This document shows positions 48,209-60,000 of a DNA stretch of 60,000 bases, piece after piece (the first letter of the stretch is position 1; each line of letters opens with the position of its first letter). Location of the stretch: contig OU612070.1 in assembly GCA_914767715.1 (NCBI GenBank), positions 25,844,025-25,904,024 on the forward strand, given 5' to 3'. The stretch is from Membranipora membranacea. Lineage: Eukaryota; Bryozoa; Gymnolaemata; Cheilostomatida; Membraniporidae. The position numbers and the translations under genes were made by a program. The notes under the pieces are model-generated. The model saw only the letters and a program-made list of their open reading frames with translations. It did no database searches and was not told where the DNA came from.

Positions 48209-49014
48209 TAACAATAATATTATGGTGTATAGCTTGAAAGTTGGACCTTTCCAAAAACTTGGAAATCAGTCTTTAGGATAATACAGACTCAAATAGGACC
48301 TATCACAGGTCGGTATGTCTGCATCACAAATCATCCGTGTAACTTATATAATTATTGAAATTTGGAAGGCATCCAGATCGAACATTGTCCCCACTGGAAA
48401 ATATCCCCTTGATATCCTTACTCTGTGATTAAGTCATCTGAAAGTAATTAATTGGAAAATTAAGCTGACAGTGTCAATCCCTTCTACAACTTTGCAATCG
48501 CTGACAAAGCATCTGGGCTATCTTTTCAGAGTAGCAAACTAGTATCACAAGCCTTATGAATATTCCGTAGAATTTAACAAATACCCAGCAAACCCTAGCA
48601 TGTATTATATCATGGTGTGAGCTTGTTAGATGCGAGTGTATGGTCCTGAGTTTTTAATAGTGACGTTGCTAATTAATGCTAGCAACCTATTATATCTAGG
48701 AATGGCAGTATGGCTCAATCTTGTTTGCGTGCCTTTGCTGTTTGCTTTTTATCACATATTATTAAACTAAGGTTTTCGATTGAGTTTATGATGGATGGCC
48801 AATTGGAGATGTCATTTTAAGTGTAAATTAGAAAGGCAGTCCTTTCCATGCCACCTATGAGGTAGCCTGAGTTAGTATCGTTGTCCTATAATGTGGCAGA
48901 ACTCCCCCACAATTATTTTCAGTGAAACAGCCATGAAACATAGCGCAACAAACATATATTATATTAAAATTGTGATACATTAATATATACTATATGAAAA
49001 TAAGGAATCCTCCT

Positions 49015-49095
49015 CCTCATGATCCTTCCCTGCTTGAATTCTAGCTGAGATCAAACACTCCAACCGCTCAGCCACGCTGGGCCGCTGAAGCTTGC
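49015..49095 (-). repeat. tRNA-derived SINE head
   Basis: Counterpart of 19000-19092. The reverse strand has CCCAGCGTGGCTGAGCGGTT and a B-box-like AATTCAAGCAGG. Confidence 0.65.
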
Positions 49096-50204
49096 ACAGC
49101 CCAGTGCGATGTAATCCAGGTGTTTGAATTAAATGATTTAGTGGGTGTAAGTTTTGGGATGGATTATAATTACACTATTGTTCAGCCATAATAACCTAGC
49201 ATTATAATCATCCTCACATGATCCTAGGTGTAATCACTCAGCTTTCTTTTCATATGGTAATACAGAAAATAGCTAAAACTTGTAACATGACTAAGCTACT
49301 CGCTAGTCGTTGTGCAGGGCACCAGTGGTGAGCCATTTCTGTGGCACTTTAATATTTACATCCAACTTTATTCATGGATATTTTATAACGTCCAACATTG
49401 TTATGACAGCACTATTAGGCGAGAAACGTCTCTCTGTATTTTACTATTTTTGTAAATTTACTATGATATTCATTGATTCGTCGATTGTATGTAATGCGAA
49501 TCTTCCAAGTTTTATTATACATTCAGTTACCAAGGTACCTTTGTTATAGGATGCCAGTAGCCCTCTAACGTCACCAACGCACTCGGCTAGTCATCACCTC
49601 TGATATCATAATGATTAGCGTCTACTCTGATTATTCACAGAGCATAGTTAAGATGTAACTCTGGCAATGTATTTTGCTTTTTATTAAATCACATTCTGTG
49701 TTTCTATTGTATTCCATATGCCGATCCACAATTTGATGTAATTATGATTGTTGACGGACATTACAATTTACTTGATAATTAATTAGGCTACTATTCTATT
49801 TAGATAATCGGGGCAGTCTTAGATAACCTATCAGTATTAACTCAGCTCTATGTATTGGTGAATTTATCCTCCTAATATTTGTAAGTTCACTATCAAACAC
49901 GTTTTGCACTTGTCATTTTGTCATTCAATTAATTCCCTGGATTTATAATAGATGCTTCACAGCTATGACTTTGAGAATTATCATACGCTATAACTTATGT
50001 CATGCAATGGTACATCAATGTAATACCACACAATTTTGCATATTTGTTTTATCACTGATCACTTTGCTTTTATTCCAGGGCACAAATAGATTGATGTGAA
50101 ATCAAACTCATCCACATGTCACTGTAGCCACAAATCTAATACTAGTACAGGTACCAAAACAAAACAAGTTAAACAACCAATTAATAAAAGAGTGATATGT
50201 AAAC

Positions 50205-50272
50205 AAAAATCTGCCATCACCAGGATTTGAACTCAGTCGGGCCCATCACGCAACAAGCATGTTAAAATTGTG
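50205..50272 (-). repeat. tRNA-derived T-arm fragment
   Basis: Counterpart of 20838-20895, with GAGTTCAAATCCTGG on the minus strand. Confidence 0.6.
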
Positions 50273-50284
50273 GTATGGTTATAT

Positions 50285-50757
50285 ATAATTGTTAATAAAT
50301 ATTTGTATATAATATATAATTGTATATGATACATGATTGTATAGAATAAAGGATAATATATAAAATATTTTTGAATACTATATATAATTCCTCATAATAT
50401 ATAATTGATAGAATATACGATTATTTATAAAATATTATTGTAAATATTATATTATTGTATATAAAATATATTTGTAAATAGTATATAATAGTGTATAATA
50501 TATAATTATATATAATCATATATGATACATTGATATATTTGAATATAGAATATAACTGTATATAATATATAATGGTATATGATATATAATTGTATAAAAT
50601 ATATTTGTAAATAATATATAATTGTATATAATATAGGATTGTTTAAAATATATGATTGTATGTAAAGTAAAATTGAATATAAAATATGATTGTTTATAAC
50701 ATATTATTGTATATAATAAATAATCGGTTACATATTTATAATTGTGGTAGTACATCA
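50285..50757. repeat. Degenerate AT-rich array, copy 2
   Basis: Same array as 20905-21375. The 89-codon frame within it is low-complexity and not a gene. Confidence 0.9.
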
Positions 50758-50807
50758 TTATATGAAAATAATTTGTTACACCCACTCACCTCCTCATTTT
50801 TTTATGG

Positions 50808-50885
50808 TCTCAACCGGGAGTTGATCCTGGGCCTATTGATTAGTGATCGAGCACACTAGCCACTCAGCCACACCTGCCCGATGAC
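50808..50885 (-). repeat. tRNA-derived SINE head
   Basis: Counterpart of 21435-21512. Confidence 0.55.
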
Positions 50886-51582
50886 ACATATATTTAAATG
50901 GGACATGGTTCAATAAAGTTACCTGTTGTGTAATTCTGTTTAATTTTTTCTTTTTTTAAAACAAAGAAGGCAAAAATTGTGTAAAAAATATTATATGCAC
51001 ATGCGCAACTGGTTTAACTTAAATGTGGACATATATGGATATGGATATGGATATGTGTTTGCAACTATATAGAGCTATCTCTGTCAGGGCAAAGAACCAC
51101 TTAACCTACCTCATAGGCTTAATAATAACCTATTATAATAATAATAATTTATTATTAAGTCTATGACCTACCTGTTACTCGCTCTCGACAGCCGTCTCCT
51201 TTCCTTGTTTGCGCCTAATGAGGATATCATCTGTTGACCGTCTCTATATGGATTTCAGTTTTAAGATCCACTTCATTAATAACTTCTCTTTTTTATATGT
51301 ATGTCCTAAATATATGTTTAATCTCATGGTTTCATCTTCATTCATTCAACTGTTTTGTTCTCCAACCAGTTTTATACTCGATACACGGTCAAACTCATAA
51401 ACAAACACATTGCACATCTGAAATTCACCTCACCTAGGTCATGCTTGTTGTGCCATGGCTCACATAGCAGGGAAGTTTGAACCATATGTCCCGCTACAGC
51501 ATCTTCAAATTCAACACGCATCCCTTTCGTCAAATCTAAGCTTTTCCTGGTTTTTTGGTCACCATAGTTCATGAGTAGGAGT

Positions 51583-51837
51583 CAGGAGGGTTAAGGGAAT
51601 GGACTTTTGATCATTATGATCCAGGTTCGAATCCCAACGCCGGATGTTGCTTCTGATTTGACACTGGCAAGCCATTCATCCTTGACAGGTCTGTTTGGAT
51701 CAGGACCATAAATGCGGAAGGTCTACTGCTTCTTCGATAAAGAGTTGCTGGCCACAGCAGGCAAGGGTTTAGGGTCACTACCCCTGACAAGACACCTTAG
51801 CATTAAGGAGCCTGTTAAATGGGGCGGTCAAAATCAG
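51583..51837 (+). repeat. tRNA-derived SINE with long body, copy 2
   Basis: Counterpart of 22213-22510 with the same B-box (GGTTCGAATCCC) and an internal deletion of about 34 bp. Confidence 0.8.
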
Positions 51838-52059
51838 ACCTACAGTGTATAAAGAAAAGAAATATTTCCCGAGACAAATTGCACAAGTTATGTTGTTCAT
51901 TTGGATATTTCCTGTTCCGGTTATCATTTCGGGTTCAAGCGTTACAGAATGGTGACTATCTTTACAGCACCGGATCACAAGTATTCCCAAGCGGAAAAAT
52001 TGTAGATTGTAGTCAGCCAACAATCTATGAGCGAGTAGAGACCCTTATTTGATGAAGAG

Positions 52060-53560
52060 GGTATTTGAGGTATAGTAACGCGTCAGCGGATTTTCTTAAA
52101 ACCTAAATGGTTAGAAACTAACAAAGTACCCAAATAATTTAGAATATTTTGAGCCATTCATGTTATATTGCATAATTCAGTATTTTACCACAATTATCAC
52201 GAATCAGAGCGTGGGAAATTTGTTTGTGAATGAAAACGTCATACCAGGAGCGTGTAAAATCAGCTGATTGATGTTTACTACTGATCACAAGGAGTTGAAT
52301 TAAGCATGTTTACAACAGATCCAATACCAATCACCGTTACTGAATACAAACAAAATCACTATCACAATAAGTGATAAATGTAAAAGTAATAAATATGCCA
52401 CCTTGCACTTCAGGCTTTTGATGAAACACAACATTTATTAGGACTACAGTTGACAAAAGCATTAAATTGGCAACCATTCACCTTTTTGGCCAATACATAA
52501 TAAAAGTTACAATCTATACTGTGGTCTTCAGTAGAATCAAGAAATAGATCACAACCTTTTATTTTTACACTTGGCTCTAAATCTCTTGATGTTCCTATTC
52601 TTCTTTGCCAGAAAAACAGGCATTCTGTCTGCCACTTTGTTAACTGAAGTTAAAAGCGGTCCGCCATGTTGTTATCATCAGGGTGACCAAATGAGGTCGA
52701 TCGGAAACATATGGTAAATTCATTCTGTGTTAGTCTTATAACAGTCCAGAACATGGTATCAAAGCTTCGTTGATAATCGAGCGTGCTGGTTGTGTTCTGC
52801 CTTTATTTTTCTTATCTTCCCCTGTAACTTAGATGGACCAGATATCCCCTTTATGGTTGCATTTATATCAAACAGATAATTTGAAGGAGTTGTTTTGCAA
52901 TTTTGAGCTTTTTTCCCGTTTTTTCTCTCGATTGTCTATTCACATAATTATCATATTAACCACTGATCCTTTCAACATGTCGTCATGTTGTGAGGTAGCT
53001 ATCTAGATTGATTGATATATGGTTGTCCTACCTCAACAAAAGGGGAGACTAGTTCTGCACTTCAAATTCTAAAATCTTTTCATCTATGTCAATATAGCAT
53101 CTGGTACAGCATTGTTTTACTCACCCTTCCCCCCCCCCCCCGTTGGTTGATTGTCATGGTTATGTGTGACAAGTGCAACAGTTGCAGAAGTTATAGAAAC
53201 ATCTCTTACATCCCAACACCAAGTCATGATCTGACTGATGTCTAATAGCATTTGTTCCCTCTGGGGTTACGGAGGGATATTTGGACACCCGATTGTTTGC
53301 AATATCACTCCACTTTAGGGAGTATACTGGTTCCTTAATAAGCATTCATTCAAAAATATGGTGTGAACAATTTTTGGTTGGACCTTAGATAAACAATTGT
53401 TTTGATGTAGTACCGGGAGGAACTGAATCATTATTGTTTTACAGGATCCTTATGAAAGATGACATTAACATAGACGCAAAATTTTAATAAAATTAATCTG
53501 TTCTCAAAATATCCATGTAAGTAATTATAATGTTAATTGGCTTCCCCGAGTAACTTTTGA
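52060..53560. other. 3' flank of SLC16 copy 2
   Basis: Colinear with 22750-24260, including a poly-C tract near 53130. No gene recognised. Confidence 0.5.
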
Positions 53561-53565
53561 TTCTT

Positions 53566-53571
53566 TTTATT
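53566..53571 (-). terminator. Putative polyadenylation signal of SLC16 copy 2
   Basis: AATAAA on the minus strand at the place equivalent to 24262-24267. Confidence 0.45.
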
Positions 53572-53732
53572 GCAAAAATAAATAAGTGAACAATAAGGTC
53601 CGAGGGAGCACAATGATAAATGAATCACTTTGCCATTGTCTGCTTGTAGCTGCTTCTATGGCCACTTGTTAAAAGTGGCACTATGTTTCTTGAAAGCACA
53701 AGATGAGATCACAGGTGTGTGGCATGGCACAG

Positions 53733-56700
53733 TTACAGTTTCTCATCATCGATGTAGGCACTATTACCCGCAGACTCTGTCTGGGTTTCGTGCTGTGTGG
53801 AATTTGGTTGTAATTTTCTTTGTATGGTTGACGCGAGCGGTATGAGCAGGATGACAAGTCCACTTGCTATGAGAACACAACCAGCGTAGAGGTACACCAC
53901 TCCATAGTCCTGTGACCAGTCAAACAGCCAGGCTACAAACAATAACCGCACACCGCAAGGTCAACCAAAGGAAGACATTAGAACAAACAATAATTTATTT
54001 CAATGGTTACCTTGAAAATCTATTGGAAGACCATTGCGTACAACTGCATCATCCTCCATACCAACTTTGTAAAGATTTTCAAAGGCTGACTTTGATTTTA
54101 TGATTTTGTGCTAGGAAGAAGATTATCGCTTCCGCTTGAATGATACTGTACTGTATGCTCATCTGCTGAGATTGGTCCCACCATCATGATGACAGCCTCC
54201 AGCATACTCACCATACCGAACCCTTGTGGTAAGTTATCCATACCTATCAGATCTGCAAGCACTGTAGTACGTAATCCAAATGTGCCACCTAAAATACAGC
54301 AGATATTAAATTATTTTCGTTTGTATTTTCTAAACTTACTGGCTGCATCAGATACATTCACATGTAGTGGAATATTCATATACTCTGATAATTAATATGG
54401 TCATAACGCAAAGAGTGTGACTAGTACATAAATTTGGATGACTGTATAACACCAGAATATTGTTTGTTCCAAACGCCACAATAACACTGAAAACCTATGC
54501 AAGATTATTTTGTGAAAAGACAACCCGATATTTATATCAAGCCTTGATAATATTTTGTGGGCTTCAAAAACGGTTGGATATATTATAAATATTAACTTCC
54601 CAGATATGATATCTGCCCAAATATTAAGTACTCAGTGCAATATCATGATGATTTCTCACAATGGCACTAGGCTGTAATCAAATTTATTATTTGGAGTCAC
54701 AGCACAGACCAAATAAAGCTGGTGGTGGCTTACACTTTCAAATTCTCATTTCTCTGTTGTAAGTGGTTAAGGCTAGTCCTTATATCAAATTCTTGACACC
54801 ACATCTATGTCATCTATATCTGTACTAATATATGATTGTGTTATATTCACTCACCTAGGAACGCTCCATAAAGCATTGCGTAAAGTATTTGGTGGTGGTA
54901 CTCTTCTCCAAAATTAACAAATGTCCTGCAAATATGAAAGCAGAGGCAAAGAATTGTGGCCTGAACTGTCGCAGTCGCTGAACATCTGCTAATAGCCCAT
55001 ACACCACACGTCCTAATATACTGGCTGCTCCTGAGAGGGTGAGCAGCAGAGCAGTCGCCTCACTGGAATGGCCGAACGAGATGGCACGACTTGGTAGAAA
55101 GACCATCGGGGTGAAGTAAGCAAATCTCCACACCACAGCCGACTGAGTGAATAGGCAGAATGAAGGTTTGTAGAAGAGTTTGAGCTCCATTGAATTCTTC
55201 TTGACATTTCTCATATGATCAAAAAAACTTTTCTTTGTCTTTATTTCTTTTTGCTCCCCATCTCCGATACTCTTCAGTCCTTTTTTACCCTCTTTGCCGT
55301 CTTTCATGAGTTTTCGACGCATCAACTTTTCTGCTGGAATTATGGCAGCGCCGCATATCATTAACTGTAGAGCAACTCCTGCGAGAATATAGAAAGTGCC
55401 GATCAATCCCATAAGCTCCAGCACATACGACAAGAAGAGTGGAAACACCATCAGTCCTACTCCAGTACCACAGGAGACGATTCCATTCACTAATCCTCGC
55501 CTCTTATTGAAGTAATAACTACTGAGAACACACAAGGTCTGGTAGAGCAGTCCCATACCTATCCCTGCATTAGAAAAAGAGTGAATGATTACGACATGAG
55601 AAAATGCTAAATCCAGACACAACTCAATATCGTTCTACAATTTTTTTGGAAAACAGGGCTACATGGCTTTATATGACGAGGTGACGCTCATATGGATCAG
55701 AGGATAAACTATTGGGATGAGATCTCAAATTATAACAACTAAGAACTACTCTAGAAGAGTTAATGTTAGCTAGTTGGGGTAGACTTAATGTTAGCTAGCG
55801 CTTAATCTTCGCTAGCTCAGACGGGAGGCTATATAAGGTTTTGAGGGTAAGTAAATCTTAACCATGGTTTTAATTAGCTATTTCAAGCATTTTTGAAATG
55901 GCAAACTTTTCACTTGCGGATATAATGGGTTCACCGATTAACAAGGGGCCTATTCAACAATCAGATCACTGATTCAGACCTGCCAGGTTACCAATCCAGA
56001 CCTGTCAAGTTGTCTCAGGGATTAACTCACCATTTATCACTCCAAAAGTCAGATACAGATAAAGAATATCAGGTACATATGCACTGGCTATAATACCGGC
56101 AGTCAGAATCAAGGAACCACTCGTGACCACTACACGAGCTCCAAACGTCAGCAGCAGAGCGCTCACTATCGGTCCTACAAATAATAGGAATAGGCGCTGT
56201 ATTATCAAATCACACCTAATGTACATGTGAAATCACTAGGATTTTAATTTGGAAATCAGTGGGGGAAAAAATTGGTGAAAACAGAAGAGGTATTATCAAT
56301 TAGCTTAAGTATGGTCAAAAATATATAACAAATTTCCCAGGAGAATTTTACCTTATATCTCCAGGCCTACTACTCAAAAACTGATAGGCCAATCATTATA
56401 ATATGTCATTTGTGCCCAGGAATTTTCCTAGCTTTCAAAATTTCACCTTGGCTTTATTTTATGGGTCAGAAGCAGAACGAATATACTGTGAAAGAGCTTT
56501 AGGCTATGTCATCGACCACGACAGAGTTGATGCAGACCACTAATTTAGAGTGGCAACAGATAACAGATGACTGATAATATCTCTGATAAGAAAAGACCAA
56601 TTTGAGTTTATAATGTGCAATTTCCGCAAACTGAACAAATGGGAAATAATGGGTCGTAAAAATGGAGGCGGCATTATAATTAATCAATCACACCATGACA

Positions 56701-59700
56701 GATGGAGTGAGAGCCCTTGGTCGGGCAATGACCTACACACCAATGTACTATAGTGAGATACTATTTGTGATTAGGCATTTATAGTTTCATTTCTTTAGGT
56801 GCCATTTCTGTAGTGCTTAAACTTTGCCAGGTTGTTGATAGAAACATTTCATTATCATCCACATTGCTGGGACTGTGGTTGAAATTTAAATGCTACTATC
56901 AGCAACCTGGGTAACCAACGCCACTCTGAGCATTCAAACTAATGTAATATTTATCTCAATTATCTACCTGCTGTGTTCTGTATTTTATAGGCTTTGCAGT
57001 GTGCAATCACATCACACTCTGCATGGGGCAACACTTCAATTGCCTATAAATTTTGTAGTTTATTCTCAAAAGATTCAAATGACGCACACATCAAGGATTT
57101 TTCTTGTTTCAGCTATAAACTACGACTTCAAAACGCTTATTTTATTCATGGCATAAAAATATTTCCAACCAATTTGAAATAGGTCTCAGAATCAGCAATG
57201 AGGTGACAGCTGTGTATTCTATATAACATTTCATATATTGACTACAGGTTAAATCCATTCATAAATTCAATCAATTTCACTCTTTATCTTAGAACAGCAA
57301 TCATAGACATAGGGGTTATCATGACGTCATTAAAAACTGTAAAGCGTGAGGTCAGATATAGTTACGGTATATGGAAAGTTTGGACATGCTCAGGTTAACA
57401 TGTTACCGCTAAATCACAGATTATACATGTGGTACACGCTACACGGTTTCCTGACCAATAAGGAAGTGAAAGTAAAGCATCTCAGGATCATTGACACGGA
57501 CACAGACGAAGAATCATGTGCCAAATATCATCAGCTGATATCTCTTTTCCTTATTGTTTGATGATCACCAATTTGATGATTTATAAAGTAATTGCAGGCC
57601 AAATTATAAATTTATCTTGAAAATGATTCACTGTCAGCGAAAAGTTGGAAATATTGGATTAAAAATTGACTTTGACACGCTGTCGCAAAAAGATAAAGGG
57701 AAGAGAATTTTGGATAGACCCTTACTAAAATTAAATCAAACGAATCAAGACCTGAAAATGGGCATCATAGCCGTGAATATGAGCGATGCTACCAAATTAC
57801 CAATACAATAGGCTAAAGCGGACATGTGCTGTGGAAAAGAAGGTGGTTTTTAATAATCAATGTAAAACCCATTAATCATGGTAAATCCCCTACACTGGAA
57901 CACAATAACTCTAGACTGGGTAATAAGGATGTAAGGGAATAACTGTGATTTATTGGTTAGCACATTAATTATTAAAAATCAATTTTCTTTCCACGGCACA
58001 TGTCCTCCTATTGTCTCATTATGTATTGATTGATTGATGAGTACTTTATTATCGATCAAAATACATTTGCAACGAATGGCAATGTATATAGTGGATCTGA
58101 TTTGACATAAATTGATAAAAAGACTTCAGAGAGTTTGATACTATTATCATGAAGGCTGGATCATCATAGGACACTATAGGTTGTATTGTTTATGGTTACT
58201 AACACCTACCTATGGCGCAGTGAATCGCCACCTGCAGAGACAAAACCCATGTGGCTTCTGCAGAGCTTGACTCAAATATTTTAACAAACTCCGTGTATAA
58301 AACACCAAACGATAACATCATCCCATCGACCACTGCATTCTGTAGAAACGAGCCGATCACTATCACCCAGCCGTATCCTGTAAAAAGAGAAATAAAAATA
58401 GTTTGTTGATTGAGATTTCTAAAAACCCATCCTATTTGCTAGGTTGGCAGCACTGAAATTTACGCATTGATCAAACCTTAGAAAACGATACAGCATGATC
58501 AGATGTTCTATCGCTTGGCCTATCTCTATTTATGCGAGAGTTCAGTGGATGTTCATTGTCCACTAAGATCCTGAAGTGATCGCTGCTGTTTGATTACAAG
58601 AAGCTGTATATTTATATAATCGGATCAGAAATCAGCTTATGATATAAATTCTAAGTTTTCATTCCATTGGTTTTCTCGCCTTGGGACGAGATGCATCCTC
58701 TTTGTCATTCATTGAGCAGTCTATATTTGACCTGGGTGCAGTTAGCCCTTCAGTCAGTGATTCATTGGGATTTAACTGACTTTTTTTGCTGTCATTTCAA
58801 TACTTAATTAGGAATCAGTGATCAGCAATGTAATCTGCCTGATGGTAACCAGTAATTGGGACAGATTTCCAAGAAATGGCAATAAGAAACCTTTTAACCT
58901 CAAAACTATAGCTCGAGCTTTACAACAGTTTGCTCTTCTGCTAATCAGGTAAGAAACAAAAACTTTTTACTGAGTCGAAAAATGGAAAGCTTTAACTCTA
59001 CATCCACAACTCTCACAACCAGAATTTATAAACATAGGAAATCTCTCAAGTTGATACAGGGTTCGTATATCGCAACCGGATAAACTCTAAATAACACAAA
59101 AACTTCCAACGACCATTATTAGTATATTTAAATCTTAGCCAGAGAAGAAAAAATAGTTCAAAACCCTACTAATATAATTCATTATGAATAATATCCCTTT
59201 TGGTGTCCTTCTTAGATGAAACACCAATGGTAACCACGATGAATGCATTTTTTGCACACTATGATCGAAATCTACTGTCTTGACATAACATTTAATTCAG
59301 AGACTAATTTACTTTTTAATTATTCATGTGCGTTTGCATTTCACAGTGACATTCTATGACCTGCATCACATTTAAAAAGCCTCACAAAATTATGCAAAGT
59401 TTATAGTTTTAGTATATAGAAACAAATATCAGGACTAAAAATGATCAATGCCTCCCAAATAAGTGCAGGACATCAAATAGACTAAGCACATTTTTTTAAT
59501 ATTATATGAGATTTTATAACTGAGTTTTTTCTTCTTTCAATTCTTTTCAATATGATTAATCTATCAATTAGGGCGGATTTTAAAGAAATAAACAAGCTTC
59601 AAACTTGGGCTTTTGCAATTCTTCTTACCTCCCTCCAAATATTGTGGAGCTGATTCTTGTTTCAATGTATCCACTCCTTTGCTCTCTGCTGTATCGGCTC

Positions 59701-59749
59701 CTTTTCTCTCTGTGGTTTCTGTATCTGATGCCTTGTTACTCTCTGCCAT
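53733..59749 (-). pseudogene. SLC16-family copy 2, disabled
   Basis: Exon counterparts: 59629-59749, 58210-58377, 56031-56174, 54855-55564, 54163-54288, 53733-53932. Five have the same lengths as in the intact copy. Exon 4 is 710 nt instead of 717 nt: seven bases are missing near 54920 (after AAATTAACAA), which shifts the frame and gives a stop in the last three bases of that exon. This cuts the product to 380 residues and removes about the last third of the second helix bundle. Independently, the exon 5 donor is AT instead of GT (54161-54162), which would block normal splicing. Signatures upstream (EGGYGW, YFNKRRGLVNG) are preserved and the remaining exons are still open, so disablement looks recent. 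A truncated or mis-spliced product is possible but transport is unlikely. Confidence 0.88.
56405..57108. other. Copy-2-only intron segment, about 704 bp
   Basis: In the intron between exons 2 and 3. The copy 1 flanks ATTATAATAT and TCAGCTATGAAC are adjacent (about 27620-27635). There is no clear inverted terminus, tRNA-like head or domain, so insertion here and deletion in copy 1 are equally possible. Confidence 0.75.
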
Positions 59750-60000
59750 CTCTCTATTGGTTTTAATCAAAGTGTTGTGTAATCTACAGAATGACAATGT
59801 CATTGTGAGGCAGTGACCGATTGATCTCTGGTTTTTGTCAAACATCTGATACATAAATCATTCTTATTGAGCTGTATCTCAATGACAACTAATTAATTCA
59901 CACTATTATTGACAGTAAAATCTGGCTATACTGATATACGTATTATATATGCTATTATATGCTATAAGCCACCGTGTCACAGAAAAGAACAGTATTTTTT

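Larger units (their letters stand above)
47641..60000 (+). repeat. Segmental duplication, copy 2 (runs off window)
   Basis: Colinear with 17378-30525. It lacks the LINE and the AT-rich block of copy 1. It carries extra DNA at 47946-48208 and 56405-57108 and many small indels. Confidence 0.95.

Noticed and set aside
50516-50785. 89-codon minus-strand frame rich in Tyr and Ile
   Set aside because: It is an artefact of the AT-rich array: low complexity and not open in the copy 1 counterpart at equal length.

Overview
The window looks like AT-rich, repeat-dense nuclear DNA from an animal. The reasons are GT-AG spliced genes with long introns, tRNA-derived SINEs, decayed non-LTR retrotransposons of the CR1/Rex1/Jockey type and many MITE-like hairpins. 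There are no operons, bacterial genes, CRISPR arrays or true tRNA/rRNA genes. I could not fix the lineage from sequence alone; an invertebrate (lophotrochozoan or invertebrate deuterostome) is a guess.

Two gene families carry the coding content. (1) A small secreted cysteine-rich peptide family has two intact two-exon genes of 71 codons each. One is on the plus strand (9279-10407) and one on the minus strand (46155-46753). A broken relic lies at 16647-17345 (minus). The encoded peptide has a signal sequence and a 10-cysteine mature part. It contains a CxxxC / GxC / CxC layout as in cysteine-stabilised alpha-beta (CS-alpha-beta) peptides and ends in four consecutive cysteines. I recognise no named family. 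(2) An SLC16 (monocarboxylate transporter-like) gene on the minus strand has six exons, all introns in phase 1 and 491 codons (24429-30274). A second copy at 53733-59749 has the same structure but two disabling lesions.

Layout: 1-7.0 kb is a mosaic of inverted and direct repeat copies. 7.0-8.5 kb is a decayed inverted copy of part of the large duplication. 8.5-17.4 kb holds peptide gene 1 inside nested inverted duplications, with a LINE fragment in the spacer. 17.4-30.5 kb is copy 1 of a segmental duplication containing the intact SLC16 gene. 30.5-36.5 kb is mobile-element debris: a C-rich terminal-inverted-repeat element, two MITEs, a SINE and a LINE. 36.8-44.6 kb is a tandem array of about 1.8-2.6 kb units with two separate transposon insertions. 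44.7-47.6 kb holds a minisatellite and peptide gene 2. 47.6-60.0 kb is copy 2 of the segmental duplication, with the broken SLC16 copy, and runs off the window.

The peptide family sits at the left edge of both copies of the segmental duplication. The simplest reading is an ancestral unit (peptide gene plus SLC16 gene) that was duplicated in tandem, after which copy 1 lost its peptide gene and copy 2 lost its transporter. The best candidate for something undescribed is the 10-cysteine peptide family. Its segment between conserved cysteines has changed mostly by amino-acid-altering substitutions, while the cysteine codons changed only silently.
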